A stretch of 64,000 nt of DNA. Origin: Bacteroidales bacterium (GTDB lineage Bacteria > Bacteroidota > Bacteroidia > Bacteroidales > Muribaculaceae). A program made the position numbers and the translations under genes. Below the pieces are notes generated by a model. The model did not search any database. It was not told where the DNA came from and saw only the letters and a list, made by a program, of their open reading frames with translations. This document shows positions 27,013-36,054 of this stretch, in pieces (the first letter of the stretch is position 1; the number at the start of each line of letters is the position of its first letter). The stretch covers positions 43,938 to 107,937 of the forward strand of contig SUXJ01000009.1 in NCBI GenBank assembly GCA_015061005.1, read 5' to 3'.

Positions 27013-27798
27013 TTAAAAATCGAATTTATATACGATGCCGATGGTGTGTTTCATTTCTCGTTCATCGTCGTCGGCAGTGTTTGCGTAGCGATAGAAGAAG
27101 TCTATGTCGTTCTTTTTGTTGATTTTATAAGAAGTGCCGGCAGTTACGCGGAATTTGTCGCAAAAGAGTGCGGGGTCGGTTTTTGCTTTCGTATGGTTTA
27201 TGTCGGCAAGGAGGGAGTACAGTTCAAAACTGGCATAAGGCTTCCACGGACACTTCTTATAGGGCTTGAACTCGACTTGCAAGCGGCTGCGGAGCACTAT
27301 TTTGCTCTTGGCGTTGACTTTTTTGTTACCGTCGGGGATAAAAGAATTGTCGAATGGGTCGTATTCGAATTGGTCGATTTCTTGGTAGGGACGATAAGTG
27401 TATTGGAAACGTTCGCGCAGGCTCAGTTCAAATTTCCAAATTTTAATATCTCCGGTCACGCTGATGCTTGCGCGGTGTTTGTTGTTCCAGTAGTTTTCAC
27501 GCACGTAGTCAACTCCTTGCTCATTTTTTGTTTCTCCGAGCTCTTGATCGCGCAGATATTCATACTTCAGCCCGAGCTTCAAGAACTTGGCGGGTTTATA
27601 TCCGATGTTGGCTCCGACTGACCATTGTGCGGTATGGTCAAACCATTCCATAGAACGATATTCGGCATCGATGCCGACGGAGAAGTTGTGAGGGAGTTTT
27701 TTAGTTGCTTCGGCACCTACGAGAAGTGTCTGCGCAGAGGCCGCAAAGCTCAAGGCGCATGCGCCCAGAGCGAGGAGTAGTTTTGCGGAAGTTTTCAT
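27013..27798 (-). CDS. DUF2490 outer-membrane beta-barrel protein
   Basis: This 261-residue protein has a signal peptide (1-22, ending ASAQ) followed by alternating amphipathic strands with many aromatic girdle residues, ending IGIVYKFDF with a terminal Phe, as in outer-membrane barrels. It fits DUF2490, whose function is unknown. It starts 6 nt after the DUF4956 stop and is the third gene of the VTC-DUF4956-DUF2490 set. Inference: the outer-membrane member of an envelope system tied to the VTC-like enzyme. Confidence 0.8.
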   Translation of the reverse strand: MKTSAKLLLALGACALSFAASAQTLLVGAEATKKLPHNFSVGIDAEYRSMEWFDHTAQWSVGANIGYKPAKFLKLGLKYEYLRDQELGETKNEQGVDYVRENYWNNKHRASISVTGDIKIWKFELSLRERFQYTYRPYQEIDQFEYDPFDNSFIPDGNKKVNAKSKIVLRSRLQVEFKPYKKCPWKPYASFELYSLLADINHTKAKTDPALFCDKFRVTAGTSYKINKKNDIDFFYRYANTADDDEREMKHTIGIVYKFDF

Positions 27799-27804
27799 AA
27801 TGGG

Positions 27805-28518
27805 TTATTGCCCTTCTTTGGGGAATTTAAGTAAGTGGTCAACGGTGTTTTCGCCCGGGTGAGTCGGGATGTAGTAAACTTTGAGCATTGCCGTGTCGCG
27901 CAAGAAGTCAATGTGGCCCACTTCGACCTTTGTGATGTTCAGTCCGGTGCGTTTCTTCAAATCGGCAACCAATTCATCGTATCTTGCCGGGTCGGTGAGT
28001 TCGGGGCGATCGTACAAGACGAGTTTGTTGCCCACATGTTTAATCCATCGGGAGTTTTCGCATATCCATATCCAGCCAACGAATAGCACGTTTGCCACCA
28101 AGGCTTGCATCAGGTGCGAGGCAAGGGCGTTGATTACCGAGATTGCGATGATTACGAACAGGTAGGTCATTTCGCGCACCGGCATGGACTCGGTTCGGTA
28201 GCGTATGATGCCGAATATGGCAAACAGGCCGAGGGCAAATCCGACTTTCAGCTTCACCCCTCCGAGCAAATAAATCAAGAAGAAGATGCTGACGGAGATA
28301 AGCGAGAAAGTGAAATAATAGTCTTTACGCTTGCTCTTGGGGTAGTAGAGCAGGTGAATGATGCTGGTGACAATCAGCGCATTGAAAGCAAAGCGAATCA
28401 AGAGCTCCCACATGTCGATTGCGCTGAATCCCGCGGGGTTGATGAGATCCCAAAGAGACACATGAACGGGGAGGTCGTCTGTGGCTATCTCAAATAATTG
28501 GTCTTCGTTTTGAATCAT
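27805..28518 (-). CDS. DUF4956 inner-membrane protein
   Basis: This 237-residue protein has about four transmembrane helices between residues 40 and 155, then a soluble C-terminal domain (about 165-237). The GLFAIFGIIRYRTESMPVREMTYLF block is the DUF4956 signature. Genes of this family are frequently found beside VTC-domain polyphosphate polymerases and, in other bacteria, CotH kinases. No activity is established. Here it lies between the VTC-like gene (25-nt gap) and DUF2490 (6-nt gap). It may anchor or provide a channel for the polymerase (inference). Confidence 0.85.
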   Translation of the reverse strand: MIQNEDQLFEIATDDLPVHVSLWDLINPAGFSAIDMWELLIRFAFNALIVTSIIHLLYYPKSKRKDYYFTFSLISVSIFFLIYLLGGVKLKVGFALGLFAIFGIIRYRTESMPVREMTYLFVIIAISVINALASHLMQALVANVLFVGWIWICENSRWIKHVGNKLVLYDRPELTDPARYDELVADLKKRTGLNITKVEVGHIDFLRDTAMLKVYYIPTHPGENTVDHLLKFPKEGQ

Positions 28519-28543
28519 GGTAATGATGAAAGGTTTTATGGTG

Positions 28544-29314
28544 TTATTGATTATTCGGTGAGTAATTGGAGGTTAGTTTTTTTACGTATCGCAAGCGTTC
28601 GTTGAATCTGTTGCGCTTGAGCTTTGAGTTCGTGAGAGCCATTCCGATGCAATATTTGCTGAATCCGCTTTGATGAATGCGCAGCTGCTTGAGCATGTCG
28701 AGCACCGGAGAGTAGGTTTGACCGTCGCGTTTCACTTCAATGATTACGAGCGGTCCCATGTCGGTTTTGATTTTTGTTTGTTCGTTGAAGAATCGCAGGT
28801 TGATGTCGATTGTCAGACGTTCGGTCATTGCGTTGTTTACCAGAGTGATTCGGTTGAACGCATTGCTGAGTTGAGGCAGAAGTTTTTTTGCTCCGTAGCG
28901 TGATTTTTGAATCAAGAATGTGCGGTAGAAGTCAAGGTCCAAATCGGGCACTCGGTCGTTTGTTTGCATCCTCTTTTTGTCGGTTCTTCCCTTGTTGTTC
29001 TTTCTTTTGACTTCAAGGAATGATACTCCGGAGTTTTCGTAGCGGCGCACGCGGATTTTTTGGCGATTCTTTTTGCCTCGGTGATGTTCGGAGAACATGT
29101 TGCAGTCAGAGGTGTCATAGTAGAGCGTGGTGTAGGGCATCACTTGCTTGCCTTCTATTTTTTGAATGGCATAGCTGCCTTGAGCCAATTTTAGCAGACG
29201 CTCCAACTTATCAATAGTAGTTACGAACTTAGTGTCCACTCGGTTCATGAGCTTTACCTTGCCCATTTCTTCGAGCGACACGGAACGAAACTCGTTGATA
29301 ATCTGCTGTAACAT
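28544..29314 (-). CDS. VTC-domain polyphosphate polymerase-like protein
   Basis: This 256-residue protein carries the VTC fold, a tunnel-shaped triphosphate-tunnel metalloenzyme. Signature residues include RVDTKF (about 26-31), YYDTSDCNMFSEHHRGKKNRQKIRVRRY (about 67-94), FLEVKRKNN (about 99-107) and a late acidic strand VIIEVKRDGQ. In yeast Vtc4 the equivalent basic residues bind phosphate while Glu binds metal, and polyphosphate is made from ATP. No SPX or membrane domain is fused. It lies 37 nt after trpS; a perfect palindrome covers the trpS stop codon in between. Polyphosphate synthesis is likely but not certain. Confidence 0.85.
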   Translation of the reverse strand: MLQQIINEFRSVSLEEMGKVKLMNRVDTKFVTTIDKLERLLKLAQGSYAIQKIEGKQVMPYTTLYYDTSDCNMFSEHHRGKKNRQKIRVRRYENSGVSFLEVKRKNNKGRTDKKRMQTNDRVPDLDLDFYRTFLIQKSRYGAKKLLPQLSNAFNRITLVNNAMTERLTIDINLRFFNEQTKIKTDMGPLVIIEVKRDGQTYSPVLDMLKQLRIHQSGFSKYCIGMALTNSKLKRNRFNERLRYVKKLTSNYSPNNQ

Positions 29315-29345
29315 CGCTACTAATTTACGAAAAGAAACCTACGCA

Positions 29346-29360
29346 GGCAAATTATTTGCC
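29346..29360. repeat. Palindrome over the trpS stop codon
   Basis: GGCAAATTATTTGCC is a perfect 7-bp inverted repeat around one central base, overlapping the trpS stop and 32 nt upstream of the VTC-like start. It could be an operator for the downstream genes; no full -7/-33 pair is seen here. Confidence 0.45.
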
Positions 29361-30437
29361 GTATTTCTTGGCTTGTTCGGCGATGAGGTCGGCGTCGTCG
29401 AAGTAGTCAATGCGCATTGCTTGGCGCACTCTGCTGAGCGTTTTCGCGGCAGCAGCGCGAGCTTCTTCGGAGCCTTTGCGGAGGATTTCGAACACTTCGG
29501 GAATGTTTTGCTCGTAGTGTTTGCGACGTTCGCGAATCGGTGCGAGTTCTTCTTCGAGAATGTTGAAGAGGAGTTTCTTCACCGTGCCGTCGCCAAGTCC
29601 CCCACGGGTATAGTGGTCTTTGAGCTCTTGGAGGTTGGCATAGTCGGGCAGATATTTCGCGAAGTGTTCATCGCGGCAGAATGCATCGAGGTAGATGAAG
29701 GGAGCGTTGCCTTCGAGGTGGCCCGGAGAGTCGATGGTGAGGTGTTCCGGGTCGGTGTACATGCTGTTGATTTTCTTTTTCAACTCTTTGGGTGAGTCGG
29801 AGAGGTAGATGCAGTTGCCGAGCGATTTGCTCATTTTGGCTTTGCCGTCGGTCCCAGGCAGGCGCATGCAGGCGGCATTGTCGGGGAGGAGAATTTCGGG
29901 TTCAACGAGGGTGGGGCCGTAAATGTGGTTAAAACGAGCCACTATTTCGCGTGTGAGCTCAATCATCGGGGCTTGGTCTTCGCCCACGGGAACCACGGTG
30001 GCATCAAATGCAGTGATGTCAGATGCTTGGCTCACGGGGTAACAGAAGAATCCCACGGGGATTGACTGCTCAAAGTTACGCATCTTGATTTCGGTTTTCA
30101 CCGTCGGGTTGCGTTGCACTCGTGAAACCGTGACGAGGTTCATGTAATAGAACGCAAGTTCGGTGAGTTCCGGTACTTGTGTTTGCACGAAGATGGTTGT
30201 TTTCGCCGGGTCGATGCCAACCGAGAGGTAGTCCAGTGCTACTTCAATGAGATTTTGACGAATTTTTTCCGGATTATCTGCGTTGTCGGTCAGAGCTTGT
30301 GCATCGGCAATCATGACAAAAATTTTGTCAAACTCGCCGGAGTTTTGCAGTTCAACGCGACGGCGCAGAGAGCCGACGTAGTGCCCTAAGTGAAGTTTTC
30401 CGGTTGGGCGGTCACCGGTCAGTATGATTTTGCTCAT
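29352..30437 (-). CDS. trpS: Tryptophanyl-tRNA synthetase
   Basis: This 361-residue class I synthetase has the HIGH-type motif HLGH (15-18) and KMSKS (in [11 protein letters not shown], about residue 200), with the TrpRS block [15 protein letters not shown]. It charges tRNA-Trp. The start at 30437 is chosen because [14 protein letters not shown] is the normal N-terminus and the upstream open frame crosses the promoter. It has its own promoter 27 nt upstream and may be co-transcribed with the VTC-like gene. Confidence 0.96.
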   Translation of the reverse strand: MSKIILTGDRPTGKLHLGHYVGSLRRRVELQNSGEFDKIFVMIADAQALTDNADNPEKIRQNLIEVALDYLSVGIDPAKTTIFVQTQVPELTELAFYYMNLVTVSRVQRNPTVKTEIKMRNFEQSIPVGFFCYPVSQASDITAFDATVVPVGEDQAPMIELTREIVARFNHIYGPTLVEPEILLPDNAACMRLPGTDGKAKMSKSLGNCIYLSDSPKELKKKINSMYTDPEHLTIDSPGHLEGNAPFIYLDAFCRDEHFAKYLPDYANLQELKDHYTRGGLGDGTVKKLLFNILEEELAPIRERRKHYEQNIPEVFEILRKGSEEARAAAAKTLSRVRQAMRIDYFDDADLIAEQAKKYGK

Positions 30438-30463
30438 GGTTAAGTTGTTCGAAGATTTATTCG

Positions 30464-30495
30464 CAAAGATACGGAATGTTTGCAGATTGTGCAAA
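30464..30495 (-). promoter_or_regulatory. Promoter of trpS
   Basis: On the minus strand, TTTG (30495-30492), 20 nt, then TATCTTTG (30471-30464). Confidence 0.7.
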
Positions 30496-30499
30496 TGGA

Positions 30500-31102
30500 T
30501 TAGTCCGGGTTTTTGCCCATGATGAGACGATATAGGTTGCAGCCGATGAAATTTCCGATTACGATGCACCCGTAGAAACTCAAAATGCTTCCGAGGTTTG
30601 CGCTCCAGTAGCTAAGCGGCGCACAGAGATAGAAGAATGCATCTGCCATGCAGTGGGGGTAGCCACACGTGATGAAGAGCGGAACGCCGAAGAGCAAGGG
30701 CAGGTTGTTGCCTTTGCGAGCAAAGGTGACAGCCGTGGTCATGATGAATCCGCAAGCAATGGACAGAATGCCTCCGCTGAGCGGTCCGGTGACAAGGCGT
30801 CCTTCAAGGATGCTTTGGGCGGATTCTTGCAGGGGCATTGGCGATAGTCGGGCCAAAAGTGCCATCAGCAGGCACCCGGTGACATTGCCGGCAAAGACTA
30901 AAAGCAGGAACGGGAGTTCGCCTTTTTTGATAAATCCGGCAGTGCCGGTGTAAAGATATAGCTTATATGCCACTACGGTGAGCAGGGCAAACGCGAAGAG
31001 GACGCTGCCGATGATGTCGCGAGTGGCAAGAAAGCCGATGCCTGCCACTCCGATACATATACCGGCAATAACAGAGGATTTCAGAGTGTTGACTGTATCC
31101 AT
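30500..31102 (-). CDS. Short formate/nitrite-transporter (FNT)-like membrane protein
   Basis: This 200-residue protein has about six hydrophobic segments. Features recalling the FNT/FocA family are the paired half-helices around GIGFL, the GNVTGCLL and GNFIGCNLY motifs, and [12 protein letters not shown] with the central histidine, where FocA has GFEHSIANMFF. It is clearly shorter than typical members (about 280 residues), and the Asn after the His motif is Asp. The substrate is uncertain. It lies 23 nt after the four-barrel gene, suggesting one operon. Another small-solute channel is the alternative. Confidence 0.65.
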   Translation of the reverse strand: MDTVNTLKSSVIAGICIGVAGIGFLATRDIIGSVLFAFALLTVVAYKLYLYTGTAGFIKKGELPFLLLVFAGNVTGCLLMALLARLSPMPLQESAQSILEGRLVTGPLSGGILSIACGFIMTTAVTFARKGNNLPLLFGVPLFITCGYPHCMADAFFYLCAPLSYWSANLGSILSFYGCIVIGNFIGCNLYRLIMGKNPD

Positions 31103-31125
31103 TTTAAGGTCTGGTCACGTGATGG

Positions 31126-33399
31126 TTAGAAACGATAGGAAGCACCCAAAGCCAGACGTCCGGTCATTACAAAGCGATGAGGAGAAGTCGGGTTGGGAAT
31201 GACGCGGTTTGCCCAAAATTCGGCTCCGGGTTCAATGTGCAGGTCTATGCTCTTGTTGAGGTTATAGCGGAATTGCAGGCCTCCGTAGGCCATCGGACCG
31301 AAATCCGCAGCGGCTTCTTCGCAGAATGCGAGTCCGACACCCGCGGCGCCTATGATGTGGAATCGGCGCGTATCGCTTCGTTCAAATAAAGAAGTCAGGT
31401 TAAGAAGGTAGTCCACTCGTGCGGAGCCAACGTAGCAAGTCTTGCCGATTCGCCTAATCCAATCGTTTCCGTAGGTGAATCGTATTCCCGAAACTAAAGA
31501 GAACCAATGGCCGATTTGCAGGTCAAGTGTTCCGGTCATGTTTATGTTTGAACGACTGAAACTGCCGCTGAATACTGACGGACCTGCAGCGAAACCGATG
31601 AAATTGCGTTGATCGCCACCATAGGGGGCATTGTCGAATGAGCCTCGTTTGCCGGAAGGAGTGCCGAGGTTATATTTGAGGCCGATCAGACCGCGGACTT
31701 CAGGCACCCAAATGCGGCTGTTTTTGGCTGCCGGGGCGTTGACTGCAAGGAACTGCGGTTCGATAAAGAGTTGCAGGGAGGAATTCAATCGGAATGCCAT
31801 TTGTGCCCCTGCTTTTAATCCGTATGTTGCTGCTATCGGCCCATCATAATTGGCGATTCCGGCAAATGCGCCAAGCACCAGAGAGAAATCGCAGATGCGA
31901 TTGGGGTCATACCCGAGCATGGCGGTTGTAAGGCTGGAGAGATAGTCGGCTTGTAAGGTTAGAGATGGAGCTAACGGCGCTTTCATGTAAGCGATTGCGT
32001 CAAGCCCGACTCTCCAACTTGATGTCGGAGTAAAGCGTTTGCCAAATCCTACTGACACTTCGGGTGCGCCGCTCGTGTAGTTGCCACGCAGTCTGGCGCC
32101 TCCTCCTGCTGCCACTTGCAAGAACCAATGTTTAGGATCGGAATTATACTGTTCGTAGCTTTCAGGTTTCAGGCGAGAGAAGTCTCCGATAGTGTATCGC
32201 AGTCCGAGCGAAACTGAAGCTAAGGGAGCGTGTGGAGTTCCGAGTTTGCGAGAAAAATCTCGGGTGAAAAGATACATTTTCGGCTGAATGTAGATGCCCC
32301 AATTCGGGCTGAGGCGGAACATTCCCGTAATACCGGCATCGATGCCCGGGAAGAAGGAGCCTCTGACATAGCCGGCGCTGGCGCCTGCATTGAGCAGTAT
32401 TTGGAATGTTTGGTCAGGTCGGTATCCGCCTAATGCGTTCGCAAGGTTCAGAACGTAGTCGAGTGACGCGGTAGCGAAGAATCGATTTTGGCGTTTGGTC
32501 GTAGTGAAGCGTCCAAAGTCCATTGAGACTTGCAGCCCCGACGTTGATGAAAAGAATTTGCCGATGTGGGCGTTTACAATCGGGTTGTGATGCTTGAAGT
32601 ATAGTTTCGGGAATCCGTTGCGCATCATGTCGAAAATTCCGGCGCCCATGCCAAAGTAAAGGTTGTCATCGTTGCTTTGAACGAATTGAGTAGCTCCCTG
32701 TTGGCGAAGTTTTCCGGTCAGAATGCGGTAGCCGAGGCCAATGTTTAGGGCCAAATCCGTTTTGAATCGGCGCCAATCGCTCGGATAGTCGTAGCGAGCG
32801 CCTCGGAGCAGGCTGAGGCGAGGCTCAACGAATAGGAACAAATTAGGCGAAACGTTGAATTTGCATTGCAAAGAGGCACCGATGCCAAATTCATTTCCCC
32901 ATTTGCCGTTTTGGCGTATGCGTTGGTATTCAAGACCGATTGCGCCGATTAGCTCAAAGGGCCTGTCGGCGTTAAATCCGCCGTATAATGACGACAGATT
33001 GATCAGCCAATCAGCCTTGACGGAGCCGAACCATGTGCGTTTGTTAGGCGCGTGGCGAGAGAGCAATCCCGCTTCGCCGCTAAGACGCAAACCGTGGTTG
33101 GGGTTGAACCAAGTGCCGATTTGTCCGCCGAGACGAAGCCCCGGGCGAATATTCCTTACTTGAAAGTTATTTAAGGACAGGTTTGAACCTGCATAGCCGG
33201 CAATGAAGAAGTGTTTGTCAATACCTTTTTGCTCATCGGGAAATGAGTCGTTGCCCAATGGCTTTTGCAATACGTGTTCGAGGGCGTTGAATCCGGTGGC
33301 GCCTTCGGTATTGAATGGAACTGAGGTTTTTGCCGATGCGCATAAGGTACCGAATGCGATCACGGCTATAAGGCATATTTTGTGGACTATGTTATTCAT
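31126..33399 (-). CDS. Four-repeat outer-membrane beta-barrel-like protein
   Basis: This 757-residue protein has a signal peptide (1-23) and a short linker. Four tandem units of about 155-165 residues follow (63-225, 246-403, 424-577, 599-757). Each has a hydrophobic strand start (FFIAGYAG, LYFGMGAG, FLQVAAGG, FIGFAAGP), a D-Y/W-L-NL motif (130-139, 314-323, 485-494, 663-672) and an EP/QP motif (LFVEP, IYIQP, LFIEP, LHIEP). The last unit ends ASYRF. Each unit looks like an eight-strand barrel. ATG 33399 is chosen because it gives the signal peptide; it overlaps the upstream stop by 8 nt. Function unknown. It could form several small barrels or one large one. Confidence 0.75.
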   Translation of the reverse strand: MNNIVHKICLIAVIAFGTLCASAKTSVPFNTEGATGFNALEHVLQKPLGNDSFPDEQKGIDKHFFIAGYAGSNLSLNNFQVRNIRPGLRLGGQIGTWFNPNHGLRLSGEAGLLSRHAPNKRTWFGSVKADWLINLSSLYGGFNADRPFELIGAIGLEYQRIRQNGKWGNEFGIGASLQCKFNVSPNLFLFVEPRLSLLRGARYDYPSDWRRFKTDLALNIGLGYRILTGKLRQQGATQFVQSNDDNLYFGMGAGIFDMMRNGFPKLYFKHHNPIVNAHIGKFFSSTSGLQVSMDFGRFTTTKRQNRFFATASLDYVLNLANALGGYRPDQTFQILLNAGASAGYVRGSFFPGIDAGITGMFRLSPNWGIYIQPKMYLFTRDFSRKLGTPHAPLASVSLGLRYTIGDFSRLKPESYEQYNSDPKHWFLQVAAGGGARLRGNYTSGAPEVSVGFGKRFTPTSSWRVGLDAIAYMKAPLAPSLTLQADYLSSLTTAMLGYDPNRICDFSLVLGAFAGIANYDGPIAATYGLKAGAQMAFRLNSSLQLFIEPQFLAVNAPAAKNSRIWVPEVRGLIGLKYNLGTPSGKRGSFDNAPYGGDQRNFIGFAAGPSVFSGSFSRSNINMTGTLDLQIGHWFSLVSGIRFTYGNDWIRRIGKTCYVGSARVDYLLNLTSLFERSDTRRFHIIGAAGVGLAFCEEAAADFGPMAYGGLQFRYNLNKSIDLHIEPGAEFWANRVIPNPTSPHRFVMTGRLALGASYRF

Positions 33400-35458
33400 T
33401 TTCTTGCTGTTCGGAATTTTGGTCAATATCATCAAGAATGCCATTGATGTCGCCGTCAATTTTGGCGATTTCAATTAGAGTGGGGTCTTGTCGCAGGGCA
33501 TTACCCAAATGAGTAATTGCCAACAGATATTCGTCAACGCGGTTTGCAGCGATGGCTTTAATGTATTCTTCGTTGGCACTATTGCCGAGTTTTTGAGCTC
33601 GACGCCAAGCCTGAGCGTTATCTTTCAAAGCGAGCAATATAACGACTTCGTTAATGGGAGAATCTTCGCAGATTTCAGTCATTACTTGTCGGTATTTGCC
33701 GTTGAGTGCTGTGCTGTAAATCTTTGCGGTATGAAACTCCGAGGTATCGGGTAAATCTTTCAGAAGGGAATCTGCGCGAGAGTAGTTTTTGGCCTTCATG
33801 CAGCATAGCCCCATGTTGTAGCGCGTGGATAAGGGAAGCTCATTCCATTTAGATTTGTCGGTGAAGAATGGCTCAAGAATGTCAATCGGATTTTTGTCTT
33901 GATTTAGCCTTATGTCGGCGAGATCTGTCGCTGCGACTACGAAATCCGGGTGTGCTTTCAGTGCATTGACCAATGCCTCTTCGCGTGCCTCGTCATTGCG
34001 ACTTGTGTAGAGCCGATAATATTGATATTTAGTCAGCCCGGTCGGATTCTTAGCGTATAATTCTGCAATTTCTTCGTCGGTTAGGGGACGATAGCGAGAG
34101 TAGCTGATTATATAGTTTACACGGCGTAATTGAGGAAGATATTTGGTCACGATAAGGCTGCGATAGAAAGGTAGTCGAGTAACTGCCGCCGAACGAGCGT
34201 CAAATCCGGAGTAGCGATCAATGACGGCTTGCAGAGCATCAGCTTCATCCGACAAACTGTCGTTTCTAAGTAAAGTAACTACATCTTCCCAGGGAGACAC
34301 TTCCGAATGGGTTATCTTCTGAGCGTCCTTGCTTAATTCGGGATTGAGCATTTGCATAATGTAGTCCATGGTGGCGTTGACGCGCGATTGCGCCAATCGC
34401 TTATTGGATTCATAGCGACCTTCAGGCGATGCATATCCGTTGATGCTGAACTGTTTCAGGGTCATATTCGGGTCATTCTCGATAGTCGAAAACTCAACCA
34501 GCATGGCATGAAGCTCAGCAGCATTATTGCCTAAAGATAAATCCAGTCTGGATTTGCCTACGGGGAAGGTCAGTTGCATTTCTCCTTTCGAGTCGCGCAT
34601 TTCCACTTCGGGAAGCGGTTTGAACTTGTCCTCATTCATTGGCTGAGGCTTGGTATTATAGGTTAGAAATCTCAATGGATTGACTGTGCCTCGGGCGAGT
34701 TCGAAGGTGTCGGCGTAAATGACGCGATTGTAATTCTCAAGGGAAGACATGACGATAAACATAAAGTCTTCGTCAGTGTTCTCCACATATATGGAATCAT
34801 TGATAGTGATGCGATTTTCTCCCTTACGCCCATTGTTCTTAACCTGTTGATACGGCAATAGGGGATCTTTTGTCATGTCCCAATCCAGCATGCGCTCTTG
34901 AGTGACGTCATAGCGCCAACCGTCATAGACTATCGGAGTCATATACTGAAGTTGGCGACGAGTCACGTTATAAAGTGCCGGCTGAACTATCATGCGTTTT
35001 TCTGAACTGAACATTTCGGGCGGAATTTTTACCGAAGTTTTCAGTATGAGCGAATTTCCGCATACGCCAATGTCGGTAGGCTCAGTTTCAAGAGTATTTC
35101 CTCCTCCTTCGGCAATGACTTCAACTTCTTGAAGTTCATTGGCCTCCGGCATTAGTTCAACGTCAACTCTCAGTCGCCCTTTCAGGGGCTCGCGATGTTC
35201 CTTTGTGAGTTGGGAACTGAATACGAGGTCATCGTTAGAATCGAGGGTTACAGCATATCTCCCTTCTTCATTTGTTATACCTATGAGTTTGTCGGATGTG
35301 CCGTTATAAATAGCAATGCCGTAAAGTGGTTCAGCCGTGCCGTTTAGGGTGACGCTGCCATGCACATTTACCGTGCGAGCGAAGCTCGTGGCGGCTGTCA
35401 GAGAAATTATGGTGGCGATAAATAAAAAACGATGTGACATAATGTTTTTTTGTTTCAT
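33392..35458 (-). CDS. DUF3868/OmpA-like periplasmic protein with CarboxypepD-like N-terminal domain
   Basis: This 688-residue protein has a signal peptide (about 1-28; ATG 35440 is a possible alternative), a CarboxypepD-regulatory-like domain (about 30-110), a region resembling DUF3868 (about 130-300), an OmpA/MotB-like segment (about 335-400, with INGYASPEGRYESNKRLAQSRVNA) and a TPR-like helical C-terminus (about 480-670). DUF3868 and DUF3575 genes usually stand together near Mfa-type fimbriae in Bacteroides. No fimbrillin is seen here; instead the next gene is the four-barrel protein. It starts 6 nt after the interrupted DUF3575 gene. Confidence 0.75.
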   Translation of the reverse strand: MKQKNIMSHRFLFIATIISLTAATSFARTVNVHGSVTLNGTAEPLYGIAIYNGTSDKLIGITNEEGRYAVTLDSNDDLVFSSQLTKEHREPLKGRLRVDVELMPEANELQEVEVIAEGGGNTLETEPTDIGVCGNSLILKTSVKIPPEMFSSEKRMIVQPALYNVTRRQLQYMTPIVYDGWRYDVTQERMLDWDMTKDPLLPYQQVKNNGRKGENRITINDSIYVENTDEDFMFIVMSSLENYNRVIYADTFELARGTVNPLRFLTYNTKPQPMNEDKFKPLPEVEMRDSKGEMQLTFPVGKSRLDLSLGNNAAELHAMLVEFSTIENDPNMTLKQFSINGYASPEGRYESNKRLAQSRVNATMDYIMQMLNPELSKDAQKITHSEVSPWEDVVTLLRNDSLSDEADALQAVIDRYSGFDARSAAVTRLPFYRSLIVTKYLPQLRRVNYIISYSRYRPLTDEEIAELYAKNPTGLTKYQYYRLYTSRNDEAREEALVNALKAHPDFVVAATDLADIRLNQDKNPIDILEPFFTDKSKWNELPLSTRYNMGLCCMKAKNYSRADSLLKDLPDTSEFHTAKIYSTALNGKYRQVMTEICEDSPINEVVILLALKDNAQAWRRAQKLGNSANEEYIKAIAANRVDEYLLAITHLGNALRQDPTLIEIAKIDGDINGILDDIDQNSEQQENE

Positions 35459-35464
35459 GGTTGA

Positions 35465-36031
35465 TTAAAAAACATAGCCGAATGATAGGGCAAGACGTAT
35501 GGGAACCGGTAAAATCCGGGAATAGTTTTTCTGCGAGGGCATATTGTCTGCGCCTTTGTAGTCGTAGCCTTTAAAAGACCCGAGCCCGATGCCGATTTCA
35601 GCCTCCATGTTCCAGTGTTTGCTTAGCACCAAGGCATATCCATAGCTGATGCCGGCAGCCAATACGTCTCCTTTGAAGTAGTGGTCTTTATGGCGTAAGG
35701 AGTAGGCTCCGGCTGTGGCACTTAGAGCAATAAAATGTTTTGCCATCGGACGATTGAACCAATATCGCAGTTCTGGTTCAATACGGAAATTTGTGAGTTT
35801 AGTGTTTGCGATAGAAAGGTTGGTGGGGTGAGTTCCTAATCCCAATTATAAGGAGAATTTGGGGCTGAGTCGTGCTTCAAACGTTAAGTTCGGCGACAAT
35901 ACAGCATATTCCAAAGCATTGGTTTTCAACGCCAATCGTTGAGCTTTTGCTCGTGGGGAGCAAAAGACGCAACTCACTGCTATGCAGAGAATACAGATAA
36001 ACTTGATGTGCATACTTTTTGTTAGTTCCAT
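35465..36031 (-). pseudogene. DUF3575 outer-membrane protein, interrupted by an in-frame stop
   Basis: The first 61 codons encode a signal peptide (MHIKFICILCIAVSCVFC, from ATG 36013 or 36031) and the DUF3575 start LALKTNALEYAVLSPNLTFEARLSPKFSL. A TAA codon (35848-35846) follows, and the same frame continues without a gap as LGLGTHPTNLS...IRLALSFGYVF to 35465. Joined, the product is about 188 residues, a normal small DUF3575 barrel. The downstream part has no ATG near the break (TTG follows the stop). The gene is either broken by a point mutation or affected by a sequencing error. The intact downstream operon makes a recent event likely. Confidence 0.75.
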
Positions 36032-36054
36032 ATCTCAATGTGTGAATAAATATA

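Noticed and set aside
26999..27016. TTAACA-N6-TGTTAA hairpin after the DUF2490 gene as terminator
   Set aside because: The stem is only 6 bp, AT-rich, and overlaps the stop codon of the gene, so support is too weak.
30438..30569. N-terminal extension of trpS
   Set aside because: It crosses the trpS promoter and has no resemblance to synthetase sequence.
35465..35845. A separate 126-codon gene after the DUF3575 N-terminal fragment
   Set aside because: It begins at TTG directly after the TAA, in the same frame, with no independent promoter and no signal peptide. One interrupted gene explains both parts.
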